This document shows, piece after piece, positions 6,768 through 13,032 of a stretch of 22,187 bases of DNA. The translations under genes and the position numbers were made by a program. Source of the DNA: Candidatus Azambacteria bacterium (GTDB taxonomy: Bacteria > Patescibacteriota > Minisyncoccia > GWC2-36-17 > WO2-46-25); NCBI GenBank assembly GCA_024654415.1, contig JANLHQ010000035.1, positions 1 through 22,187 on the forward strand. The letters are read 5' to 3'. The stretch's first letter is position 1. Every line of letters starts with the position of its first letter. A model generated the notes under the pieces. The model saw only the letters and a list, made by a program, of their open reading frames with translations, had not been told where the DNA came from and searched no databases.

Positions 6768-6825
6768 GAAAAAGAAAGTCTTACATTGATTATACATCTT
6801 TTTACCACTAACACACCTTAAAAAG

Positions 6826-6834
6826 TTATCCACA
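6826..6834 (+). promoter_or_regulatory. TTATCCACA box (DnaA-box-like) before ncRNA unit 1
   Basis: A perfect match to the DnaA-box consensus TTATNCACA, written AGTTATCCACA. It ends 9 bases before the TTGACG of the first ncRNA promoter. The same box stands at exactly the same distance before the -35 region of unit 3. Confidence 0.6.
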
Positions 6835-6843
6835 ATCCTTATA

Positions 6844-6871
6844 TTGACGCACTTTTTTATTTTGCTATACT
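6844..6871 (+). promoter_or_regulatory. Promoter of ncRNA unit 1
   Basis: TTGACG (6844-6849), 16 bases, TATACT (6866-6871), preceded by TGC as an extended -10 (TGCTATACT). The transcript would begin near 6878, at the foot of the first hairpin. No open reading frame follows. Confidence 0.65.
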
Positions 6872-6877
6872 AAAAGT

Positions 6878-6993
6878 ATTGAAACATTAAGTTTCGATAA
6901 GTAAGCTCTGTAGCGGCATAAAGCTACAAACGAAATCGGTCGAAATATCGACCACCCCAATAAAAGTCCAAAGCTTCGGCCGAGGACTTTTTC
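6878..6993 (+). ncRNA. Structured RNA unit 1 (about 115 nt), unknown family
   Basis: Between a good promoter and a terminator lie three short hairpins in a row and no usable reading frame. Hairpin 1: TATTGAAAC/GTTTCGATA (6877-6885 with 6891-6899, one G-T pair, loop ATTAA). Hairpin 2: TGTAGC/GCTACA (6909-6914 with 6923-6928, 8-base loop). Hairpin 3: GGTCGA/TCGACC (6938-6943 with 6948-6953, loop AATA). The 3' end is the terminator at 6962-6993. No match to the hallmark sequences of tmRNA, RNase P, SRP RNA or a tRNA was seen. It could be a small regulatory RNA. The pairings were found by eye, and conservation is unknown. Confidence 0.5.
6962..6993 (+). terminator. Terminator of ncRNA unit 1
   Basis: AAAAGTCC (6962-6969) pairs with GGACTTTT (6984-6991) around a GC-rich loop containing TTCG, followed by T at 6992. 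It ends a transcript that contains no gene. Confidence 0.8.
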
Positions 6994-7022
6994 ATTTATA
7001 TACAGCAAGACCACTGTAATCA

Positions 7023-7052
7023 TTGACGAATCACACTGATGCCCGTTATTAT
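7023..7052 (+). promoter_or_regulatory. Promoter of ncRNA unit 2
   Basis: TTGACG (7023-7028), 18 bases, TATTAT (7047-7052). The predicted transcript start near 7059 falls at the first base of the closing stem of unit 2. No TTATCCACA box precedes this one. Confidence 0.5.
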
Positions 7053-7058
7053 TTCTAC

Positions 7059-7180
7059 ATGTGGGAGCTTATCAAGCTCAAAGGAAGGAAACCACAATCT
7101 CCTTCATGGGAAAGGGCACGCGCCCCTCCACCCACACCGCGCCACTAGTGGTAACCCCGCTAGTGGCGCATTTCTTTTAT
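7059..7180 (+). ncRNA. Structured RNA unit 2 (about 120 nt), multi-branched, unknown family
   Basis: TGTGGG (7060-7065) can pair with CCCACA (7131-7136) and close a junction holding three hairpins: AGCTT/AAGCT (7066-7070 with 7074-7078), GAAGG/CCTTC (7084-7088 with 7101-7105) and GGGC/GCCC (7114-7117 with 7122-7125). The TGTGG strand has a second possible partner, CCACA (7092-7096), and the two pairings exclude each other, as in RNA switches. A 10-bp terminator hairpin follows directly. No start codon with a reading frame of useful length is present. It could be a trans-acting RNA or a switch-like element. No known family was recognised by eye. Confidence 0.5.
7139..7180 (+). terminator. Terminator of ncRNA unit 2
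   Basis: GCGCCACTAG (7139-7148) pairs perfectly with CTAGTGGCGC (7160-7169), with an 11-base loop, followed by the T-rich ATTTCTTTTAT. Confidence 0.8.
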
Positions 7181-7190
7181 CCATATAAAG

Positions 7191-7199
7191 TTATCCACA
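7191..7199 (+). promoter_or_regulatory. TTATCCACA box before ncRNA unit 3
   Basis: A second perfect TTATCCACA, again in the context AGTTATCCACA, ending 9 bases before the -35 region of unit 3 just as the box at 6826 does for unit 1. Confidence 0.6.
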
Positions 7200-7208
7200 G
7201 CTTATACC

Positions 7209-7237
7209 TTTTACTGCGCCTCCTCTGATGCTATAAT
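7209..7237 (+). promoter_or_regulatory. Extended -10 promoter of ncRNA unit 3
   Basis: A weak -35 (TTTTAC, 7209-7214), 17 bases, then TATAAT (7232-7237) with TGC directly before it, giving the extended -10 element TGCTATAAT. The transcript would begin near 7244. Confidence 0.6.
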
Positions 7238-7243
7238 GAATCC

Positions 7244-7404
7244 AACGAAAGATTACGATCATAGTATTATATTGATCGAAAAGATTTCGTAGTACCTTAA
7301 AAACAAGAACTGGCTCCTTTCTGAGCTAGATAAACATAAATAGACCCTGACTTCTCACAATTTTTTTCAACGCAAACACAATTAGAGATCCAGGGTCTTT
7401 TTTT
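7244..7404 (+). ncRNA. Structured RNA unit 3 (about 160 nt) or attenuated leader of the gene at 7435
   Basis: Predicted pairings: a long first arm with ACGAAA/TTTCGT (7245-7250 with 7285-7290), an internal loop, then CGATC/GATCG (7256-7260 with 7274-7278). A second arm is CTGGCTC/GAGCTAG (7310-7316 with 7323-7329, one G-T pair). A terminator (7342-7404) closes the unit, with a 41-base loop that contains a run of seven T. No reading frame of useful length is seen. Because the anchored-protein gene begins 31 bases after the terminator, this unit could be an independent RNA or a leader whose terminator controls that gene. The weak TTTTTT-17-TATTAT promoter after the terminator favours an independent RNA, but not decisively. 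Confidence 0.5.
7342..7404 (+). terminator. Terminator of unit 3
   Basis: AGACCCTG (7342-7349) pairs with CAGGGTCT (7391-7398), continuing into a T-run to 7404. The 41-base loop is unusually long, with a possible inner TCTC/GAGA extension. Confidence 0.7.
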
Positions 7405-7434
7405 ATTCTCCAAAAAACGGTATTATAGGAGTAT

Positions 7435-8685
7435 ATGGATCAAAACAATAAAACAGGACAGGAAGTTTCATCGACGGGTGGCGCGCCTGGCGAATTGCCG
7501 GTCGTCGGTGAAAAGAAATTTTTTACTCATACAATGCAGGAAGATGTCGCGCGCGCAAAGATGGATCCTGCGTCCTTTGCAAAAGAAGTTGCATCAAAAA
7601 AGCCATTTTCAGAATATATTCCTCCGGTGTCCTCTCCTAGGGAGCCGGAGATTGCCGATAAATTTAGAGAACCAGTCGAAGACCTCATGGGTCGCGACCA
7701 ACCATTTCCTCTTCCAGACATAAAGTCAGAAGGGGAAGGCAGTCAGCCATTTCAAATACGCATTCCTCAAAAGCGCAGAGCCGCTAATATTACCACGGTT
7801 ATTTTGATAGCCGTATTACTTATACTTGTTGCTGGTGGAGGCGCTGCATATTGGTGGTTTTTTATGCGAGCTCCTGCACCAGAAGTTGTGGTAAAAATAC
7901 CAGAGCCGCAAGTTGTTCCACAACAACAGCCAACGCCCGTCATTCCCGTTCAACTTGAACCAGCACCTGAACCAGAGCCGCCAATAATACAAGAATTGGA
8001 GCCGGAGCCTATTGCCACCACCACTGAGCCCGTAGTAATACCAGAGCCTGTTGCAACCACGACCCAGCCCGAGCTAACCCCACCACCTCCGCTCGAGGTC
8101 TCGGAACCAGCAACTCCCGAAGCGGTCATTGCGCTTGAGCATACTGCATTAATCGAAATCACAAGGCTCGACAAAGCGCTTTTATTTGAAAAGATACAGG
8201 CAGAAAACACAAAGATAGTAAGTGAAAACGCAACGATACGCTACGCGGTAAAACTTTCTACGGAATCAGAGAAGAGGTTTTTAACTGGCGAAGAGGTGGT
8301 AACTTTGCTTGGGGTTTTAGTACCGGCTGATTTCTGGAAGCTCACAAGCAATGCAGAGCTTATCGGATACAAACAGGGTGCATCCCTTCGCTATGGCTTT
8401 GCCGCCACAATCCAGAATAAAACGAGCGTAAAAAACGCGGCTCTTTCATGGGAGGGCACCATGCTTAATGACCTCACTGCGCTCTATATTGAAAAGGCCT
8501 ATCAAAAGCCAGAGGTCGTTGTATTCTCCACAAATACCTACTTTGATTTCTATAAGCGATTCATCAACATGCCAGAACCGGACACTTCGCTTGATTGGGC
8601 TGTTTCCTCACGCTACTTTGTGACCGCAACATCAAAAGAAATGATTTATGCGGTACTCGATAAAGCACGCCAACCCGTCAAATAA
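7435..8685 (+). CDS. Single-pass anchored protein with Pro-rich stalk, unknown function
   Basis: 416 residues. Residues 1-118 are hydrophilic and probably cytoplasmic, ending in basic 'PQKRRA'. One membrane segment spans about 119-144 ('TTVILIAVLLILVAGGGAAY'). Residues 147-230 are a Pro/Glu/Thr stalk with repeated PEP and 'EPxATTTxP' units, as in wall-spanning linkers. Residues 235-416 form a globular domain with alternating strands and helices, ending around 'FINMPEPDTSLDWAVSS' and 'YFVTATSKEMIYAVLDK'. The layout suggests an envelope protein that displays a domain outside the membrane. I recognise this C-terminal pattern only as a lineage-type hypothetical, without a known role. ATG 7435 has an AGGAG (7427-7431) placed very close, 3 bases away. 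The unit 3 terminator just upstream may separate or control it. Confidence 0.75.
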   Translation: MDQNNKTGQEVSSTGGAPGELPVVGEKKFFTHTMQEDVARAKMDPASFAKEVASKKPFSEYIPPVSSPREPEIADKFREPVEDLMGRDQPFPLPDIKSEGEGSQPFQIRIPQKRRAANITTVILIAVLLILVAGGGAAYWWFFMRAPAPEVVVKIPEPQVVPQQQPTPVIPVQLEPAPEPEPPIIQELEPEPIATTTEPVVIPEPVATTTQPELTPPPPLEVSEPATPEAVIALEHTALIEITRLDKALLFEKIQAENTKIVSENATIRYAVKLSTESEKRFLTGEEVVTLLGVLVPADFWKLTSNAELIGYKQGASLRYGFAATIQNKTSVKNAALSWEGTMLNDLTALYIEKAYQKPEVVVFSTNTYFDFYKRFINMPEPDTSLDWAVSSRYFVTATSKEMIYAVLDKARQPVK

Positions 8686-8715
8686 AACACTGGAGCGCGT
8701 TATATCCATATAACC

Positions 8716-9624
8716 ATGGACGATACTCGCACCTCCACACTTTCTCTCCTCGCGCTGGCACATGCAGAATTACTGCCAGCGCTTTCATTTACTGATCTCT
8801 GCGCACTACTTCCTATATCGCATACAAGAAATACTAGGCGCACAGAAGTCGCCTCTCTTCTTGCCCAGCTTGAAAAAGAAGTGGTCGTGATGTCACGCGA
8901 CAACTGGTACGCGCTCAGTAAGACGCCGGACATACCCATGCTGAAAAAGCGGCTTAGCATATCTCAAGCGAAGCTCGCCCGTAATCGTGTTTTCTTTTTT
9001 CTCATGCAGGCAATTCCATTTCTAGAAGGAGCGGTAATTACCGGCTCGGTATCGATGGGAAGTGCACATGAAAAAAGCGACATCGATATTTTCTGCATCA
9101 TTAAAAAGGGGAGGATATGGACAGCGCGAATATGTTTACTCTTTCTCGCAGAGCTGTTTGGCAGTCGACGCGAAAAAAAACATCTTTTAGATAAATTGTG
9201 TTTTAATTGTTTTATTGCACATACCGCAGTATTCCCCCTGCAAAATATCGCATCTGCTCACATGCTTGCACGCGCGATACCGCTTTTTGGCACCACCCCG
9301 CTTGAAGCATTTTTTACCGCGAACGCATGGACAGAGCTATATGTTTCTCGTCCTCCACACACACCGCTCGTTCGTCCGTCTCGCTCGCTTCGCGCCATTT
9401 CCTTAGTAGTCGCATGGCTTCTTTCCGGAAGCGTTGGCAATACGCTTGAACGTACAGTCGCACGATGGCAAATACATCGCCTTCGTAGCAAAGCAACGAG
9501 GGGCGGTGGGAATGCCTCTGGGCTTATTCTCCATGAAGACATCGTAACGCTGTATTACCCCGATAGTAAAAATAATACTGTCATGGCTCGCTACGCTGAC
9601 GCGATAAAACAAATTGATTTTTAG
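8716..9624 (+). CDS. Nucleotidyltransferase-like protein (pol-beta fold)
   Basis: 302 residues. The N-terminal 75 or so residues look like a winged-helix segment ('LLAQLEKEVVVMSRDNWYAL'). Next comes the nucleotidyltransferase core: 'AVITGSVSMGSAHEKSDIDI', with the GS motif at 110-116 and the paired acids Asp122 and Asp124 that hold the metals in the pol-beta superfamily. The rest is helical, with one hydrophobic stretch ('SLRAISLVVAWLLSGSVGN', about 230-250) that may be buried or membrane-associated. Such proteins transfer a nucleotide to RNA, protein or a small molecule, or act in toxin-antitoxin pairs; the acceptor cannot be told. No antitoxin-like partner lies beside it. A 7-bp inverted repeat, GTTATAT/ATATAAC (8699-8714), sits directly before the ATG. 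No Shine-Dalgarno site is seen. Confidence 0.72.
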   Translation: MDDTRTSTLSLLALAHAELLPALSFTDLCALLPISHTRNTRRTEVASLLAQLEKEVVVMSRDNWYALSKTPDIPMLKKRLSISQAKLARNRVFFFLMQAIPFLEGAVITGSVSMGSAHEKSDIDIFCIIKKGRIWTARICLLFLAELFGSRREKKHLLDKLCFNCFIAHTAVFPLQNIASAHMLARAIPLFGTTPLEAFFTANAWTELYVSRPPHTPLVRPSRSLRAISLVVAWLLSGSVGNTLERTVARWQIHRLRSKATRGGGNASGLILHEDIVTLYYPDSKNNTVMARYADAIKQIDF

Positions 9625-9642
9625 AAGTACTGACGATATACT
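9614..9642 (+). promoter_or_regulatory. Promoter giving a leaderless DksA/TraR-like mRNA
   Basis: TTGATT (9614-9619), 17 bases, TATACT (9637-9642). The next gene's ATG is at 9649, where transcription would begin. It overlaps the end of the nucleotidyltransferase gene. Confidence 0.6.
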
Positions 9643-9648
9643 ACTGCT

Positions 9649-10005
9649 ATGGAAAAACTTCGCATTGAACAACTGAGAGAACAACTCCTCTTAGAAAAGA
9701 AACAACTTGAGCATGACCTGGGCGAGTCGGCAATAAAAACCGACAGCCACTGGGAAACAAAGCGCCCGCAATTCGACGAAGCGGGGCGATTCGGGGAAGA
9801 AGAGCGCGCCGATGAAGTGGAGGAATATGAAAATGAATCCTCTGTCGATCGACACCTTGAAGCACAGCTTACCGCCGTTACCGTCGCCCTTGAAAAAATA
9901 AATGCCGGCACCTATGGCATCTGCGAACAATGCGGATCTGCCATTGATGACGCTCGCCTCACCGCGAACCCTTCGGCACGCACGCATACGGCGTGCGCCA
10001 ACTAG
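9649..10005 (+). CDS. DksA/TraR-family zinc-finger protein with a C-C-H-C finger
   Basis: 118 residues: an N-terminal coiled-coil hairpin (about 1-85, rich in Glu, Leu and Arg) and a C-terminal zinc finger starting 'YGICEQCGSAIDDARLTA'. DksA-family proteins enter the secondary channel of RNA polymerase and tune initiation. The finger has Cys92, Cys95 and Cys116, but position 113, the usual third Cys of C-x2-C-x17-C-x2-C, is His, so the zinc ligands would be Cys3-His. The DxxDxA tip of canonical DksA is not evident; the acidic tip reads 'ERADEVEEYENESS'. This points to a TraR/YbiI-like or lineage-specific member rather than DksA itself. Its own promoter places the transcript start at the ATG. 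The comM start follows 7 bases after the stop, so the two are probably co-transcribed. Confidence 0.85.
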   Translation: MEKLRIEQLREQLLLEKKQLEHDLGESAIKTDSHWETKRPQFDEAGRFGEEERADEVEEYENESSVDRHLEAQLTAVTVALEKINAGTYGICEQCGSAIDDARLTANPSARTHTACAN

Positions 10006-10012
10006 GACTCAT

Positions 10013-11545
10013 ATGCCTGCAAAAGTTTTTTCTGCGACGCTCTGTGGGATCGATGCAAACATCATTACCGTGGAAACTGACATTTCACACGGCCTCCATT
10101 GTTTTACGATCGTTGGATTGCCGGACCAATCCGTAGGAGAGTCACGGGATCGCGTGAATGCCGCGCTTAAAAACTCTGGATTTCAATATCCCAAAAAAAC
10201 CAATCAAAAAATTATTGTTAATCTCGCTCCTGCCGACATTAGAAAAGAAGGGGCGTCATACGACCTTCCTATTGCACTCTCATATCTCTCAGCATCCGAT
10301 CAGCTTCATTTTGACCCGGAAAAGAAACTTTTCGTAGGAGAGCTTGCGCTCGATGGGGGTGTGCGCCCAATCCACGGCGCGCTCGCAATCGTCGCACAAG
10401 CAAAGCGTGATGGCTTTACCGTTGTTGTGCTTCCATCATTAAATGCACCGGAGGCACAACTCATCTCAGGTATTACCGTAGTGCCGGTCGCCACCATTTC
10501 TGAGTGTGCCGATTATCTCATGCACGGCACGATTCCGGCCCATACCCCCGCAGACACCGCCCCTGTTGGCGCACACAAAGATGCACTATACGATGCCGAT
10601 GCGCTTGATTTTTCACATATCAAAGGACAAGAACAAGCCAAGCGCGCGCTTGAGATCGCGGCGGCGGGCGGGCACAATGTATTATTATCAGGCCCACCGG
10701 GAACGGGAAAAACAATGCTTGCAAAAGCGACCACCTCCATTCTTCCCGAGATGTCGGAAGGCGAGATCATCGAAACGACAAAGATCTACAGCATCGTCGG
10801 CCTCCTCGGCACACACCACGCAATGATTAAGCGCCCATTTCGCTCACCCCATCATTCCGCGTCTGACATAGCCCTTATCGGAGGAGGAAAAACCGCAAAG
10901 CTTGGCGAGATCACGCTCGCACATAACGGCGTGTTGTTTCTCGATGAGTTTCCGGAGTTTCCACGCGATGTCATTGAAGCATTGCGTCAACCGCTTGAAG
11001 ATAAAACAATTACTATTTCCCGCGCGCATGGATCGTTTTCCTATCCTGCTAACTTCATTCTCATCGCTACGAAAAACCCATGCCCCTGCGGATATTATCG
11101 CTCCTCCCAGCGTGAATGCACGTGCTCAATGGCTACTATTATCAAATACGAAAAAAAGATTTCAGGCCCCATTGCAGACCGCATCGACATTCATGTTGAA
11201 GTGCCTGCGGTCGCATATGAAAAACTCACCGAGGAATCTACAGAGAGTGAGAGTGCGCATATACGCGCGCGGGTATCGCGCGCACGTCACACCCAAAACG
11301 AACGTTTTAAAAAAACACCTCTCACGTGCAACGCCGACATGTCCAGCGCGCACATAAAAAAGCACTGCCCTTTGGACAGCGCATCTCTTTCAGTTCTTAA
11401 AAACGCCATGGAAAAATTAAATCTCTCGGCACGCGCATTTCATAAAATCATTAAGCTTGCGCGCACAATTGCAGATCTTGAGGATGCGCCACACATCCTT
11501 TCGACACATATCGCAGAAGCACTGCAGTACCAGCAAAGAAGTTAA
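10013..11545 (+). CDS. comM: ComM/YifB-family Mg-chelatase-like AAA+ ATPase
   Basis: 510 residues from ATG 10013, typical of YifB/ComM. The N-terminal ChlI-like domain contains 'GIDANIITVETDISHGLHCF' and 'IVGLPDQSVGESRDRV'. The AAA+ module has Walker A 'GPPGTGKT' (227-234), the signature 'RSPHHSASDIALIGGG', Walker B 'VLFLDEFPEF' (307-316) and the four-Cys 'NPCPCG...ECTCS' block. The C-terminal Mg-chelatase helical domain ends 'ALQYQQRS'. ComM is a hexameric branch-migration helicase that promotes recombination of imported DNA in natural transformation. That fits small-genome bacteria thought to take up external DNA, although no other competence gene is visible here. The frame is open 37 codons farther upstream, but that part overlaps the DksA-like gene, and the conserved protein begins at MPAKVFSATL. 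A terminator shared with the convergent M23 gene follows. Confidence 0.93.
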   Translation: MPAKVFSATLCGIDANIITVETDISHGLHCFTIVGLPDQSVGESRDRVNAALKNSGFQYPKKTNQKIIVNLAPADIRKEGASYDLPIALSYLSASDQLHFDPEKKLFVGELALDGGVRPIHGALAIVAQAKRDGFTVVVLPSLNAPEAQLISGITVVPVATISECADYLMHGTIPAHTPADTAPVGAHKDALYDADALDFSHIKGQEQAKRALEIAAAGGHNVLLSGPPGTGKTMLAKATTSILPEMSEGEIIETTKIYSIVGLLGTHHAMIKRPFRSPHHSASDIALIGGGKTAKLGEITLAHNGVLFLDEFPEFPRDVIEALRQPLEDKTITISRAHGSFSYPANFILIATKNPCPCGYYRSSQRECTCSMATIIKYEKKISGPIADRIDIHVEVPAVAYEKLTEESTESESAHIRARVSRARHTQNERFKKTPLTCNADMSSAHIKKHCPLDSASLSVLKNAMEKLNLSARAFHKIIKLARTIADLEDAPHILSTHIAEALQYQQRS

Positions 11546-11585
11546 AACATAGCGAGTAGGGAGTAGAGGGAGGTATACGGCACAA

Positions 11586-11611
11586 AAAAACAGGACGCAT
11601 GTCCTGTTTTT
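11586..11611. terminator. Bidirectional terminator between comM and the M23 gene
   Basis: AAAAACAGGAC (11586-11596), loop GCAT, GTCCTGTTTTT (11601-11611): a perfect 11-bp stem with A and T runs on both sides, serving two convergent genes. A further perfect pair, GTAGGGAGT (11556-11564) and ACTCCCTAC (11624-11632), flanks it. Confidence 0.93.
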
Positions 11612-11651
11612 GCTTACTTGCGACTCCCTACATTCTAATTTCTGTGCGCTC

Positions 11652-12932
11652 CTAGCGCCCCAGATACGGATTTTTCGCGCCACGCACCTCAAAATGTAAA
11701 TGACATCCTGTAGATCTACCCGCTCCTTCCATGCGTACGCGTCTTCCTCCGACGATCTCAAACCCGCCACCCATTGTTGCAATCATACTCCCTTGTTTGA
11801 CCTCTTGCCCGCTGAAGGCAAAGACATCCTTCAAATGCGCATAAAGCGTTACCACTCCATTCGGATGCGTAATACTAATGTTATTGCCATATCCGGAATA
11901 CGCCGCCGCGCCGACGCTTGCGCGAGATGCTGTTGTTCGCACTGCCGTCACAATACCGTCTGCCGCCGCATAGATCGGAGTACCACATTGGTTGCCAATG
12001 TCTACTCCGTTAGCTCCATGGTATCCTTGTGTTATCCTGCCGCTTGTTGGGAATATAAAATACTTGTTAGAAACCGTTTTGGCCACGCTCGGCAATGACA
12101 CCGTTGATCTCGGCGCGCGAACAGGTTGTGGCATTCTGCCATCAGGAACAATCAACACATCACCTACACGAAGTGCGCCATCTGCCGGGAGATGATTGTA
12201 TTCAATAATATCGTCTTCACTTGCGCGAAACTGCTGTGCCAATGATGAAACTGTATCGCCCTTCTTTACCGTGTATTTCAGCCCATCTACCGGCAAGACC
12301 TCAAGTCGCTGTCCTTCTTTTATATAATCAACTGACGAAAGGTTGTTTGCCCACAACAACGTTGTAGGGGCAACGCTAAACTGTGTTGCAATGCCTGAGA
12401 TCGTATCCCCGCTCTCCACTACATAATAAACAATCTGGTCACGAGAGGTCTGATTTTGGTCTATGGTAAGCGGCGCAAAATCAGCAATAAGCGCGTCGTC
12501 TGCGGTCGTAGGGTAGGCATACTCATCAGCTTCCTCCTCAGCAATACCTCCCCGCCCATCATCAATGCTATCATACACTGCTTCCTTAGAAATATATCCC
12601 TGAGATGACTTCAGGGATACTTCTGTGTAGGTATTTTCTGCGTTCTGTTGTATCGTTGTAAGCGTCATCGCTGAAAGCTTCCCATTTGCATCTGCAAGAT
12701 TGAAAAAAGACGCGAAAAGCAACATAATAACAAAAACCACTGAAAAGACGTTCTTTTTTGCAAAAGCAAGTATATAAAAAAATCTATTCCCGGTAGAGAG
12801 TACAGGGAATTTCGCAATAAGCGTATTGATTCCTCTCCGCAAGGCGGAAAGAAAATTGGAGATCATGGTATAAATAAGGTTGAGATAACTGTCAGAACGT
12901 CCTTCTCGCGTCTCTTCTATGACCTCATGCAT
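11652..12932 (-). CDS. Membrane-anchored murein hydrolase with two LysM domains and an M23 peptidase domain
   Basis: 426 residues from ATG 12932. One membrane segment is at about 62-78 ('VFSVVFVIMLLFASFFNL'). Two LysM peptidoglycan-binding repeats follow (about 169-215, 'YYVVESGDTISGIATQF'; 219-264, 'YTVKKGDTVSSLAQQF'), then a C-terminal lysostaphin-type M23 domain (about 293-425). Zinc and catalytic residues are present: His305 and Asp311 in 'YHGANGVDIG', His366 in 'LYAHL', and His411/His413 in 'GCHLHFE'. M23 enzymes cut peptide cross-links in the wall during growth and division, and LysM holds them on glycan. The start is uncertain. A TTG at 12959 is in frame, and a TTGACC-17-TACTAT promoter overlaps ATG 12932, which if used would move the start to ATG 12866 ('MISNFLSALRRG'). 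The gene is divergent from the helicase gene. Confidence 0.9.
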   Translation of the reverse strand: MHEVIEETREGRSDSYLNLIYTMISNFLSALRRGINTLIAKFPVLSTGNRFFYILAFAKKNVFSVVFVIMLLFASFFNLADANGKLSAMTLTTIQQNAENTYTEVSLKSSQGYISKEAVYDSIDDGRGGIAEEEADEYAYPTTADDALIADFAPLTIDQNQTSRDQIVYYVVESGDTISGIATQFSVAPTTLLWANNLSSVDYIKEGQRLEVLPVDGLKYTVKKGDTVSSLAQQFRASEDDIIEYNHLPADGALRVGDVLIVPDGRMPQPVRAPRSTVSLPSVAKTVSNKYFIFPTSGRITQGYHGANGVDIGNQCGTPIYAAADGIVTAVRTTASRASVGAAAYSGYGNNISITHPNGVVTLYAHLKDVFAFSGQEVKQGSMIATMGGGFEIVGGRRVRMEGAGRSTGCHLHFEVRGAKNPYLGR

Positions 12933-12959
12933 AGTACCATCCCTAGGCCCACTGGTCAA
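12931..12959 (-). promoter_or_regulatory. Promoter of the M23/LysM gene
   Basis: Read on the minus strand: TTGACC (12959-12954), 17 bases, TACTAT (12936-12931). The -10 box overlaps the in-frame ATG at 12932, so this promoter would imply translation from ATG 12866 after a leader of about 58 bases. Confidence 0.5.
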
Positions 12960-12973
12960 TCAATACAACAAAG

Positions 12974-12982
12974 TTATCCACA
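12974..12982 (+). promoter_or_regulatory. TTATCCACA box in the M23-helicase divergent gap
   Basis: The third TTATCCACA of the window, again preceded by AAG and lying in a gap between genes. It is 15 bases upstream of the -35 of the minus-strand M23 promoter and 50 bases before the helicase ATG. No good plus-strand promoter at the spacing seen in units 1 and 3 is present. Confidence 0.5.
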
Positions 12983-13032
12983 GTTGAAAAAAGTGCTCTT
13001 TAGCCTCGTTACCAATTAAAAACACGCATAAA

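Noticed and set aside
6826..7199. Replication origin based on two perfect DnaA-box-like sites in a long noncoding gap
   Set aside because: Only two boxes 365 bases apart, no box cluster, no clear AT-rich unwinding tract beside them and no dnaA or dnaN nearby. Their fixed spacing to promoters suggests gene control instead.
9902..10012. 37-codon upstream extension of comM
   Set aside because: Overlaps the zinc-finger gene in another frame and lies before the conserved YifB/ComM N-terminus.
12984..13012. Promoter for the helicase downstream of the third TTATCCACA box (TTGAAA at 12984)
   Set aside because: No acceptable -10 hexamer at 15-19 bases; unlike units 1 and 3, the architecture does not hold here.
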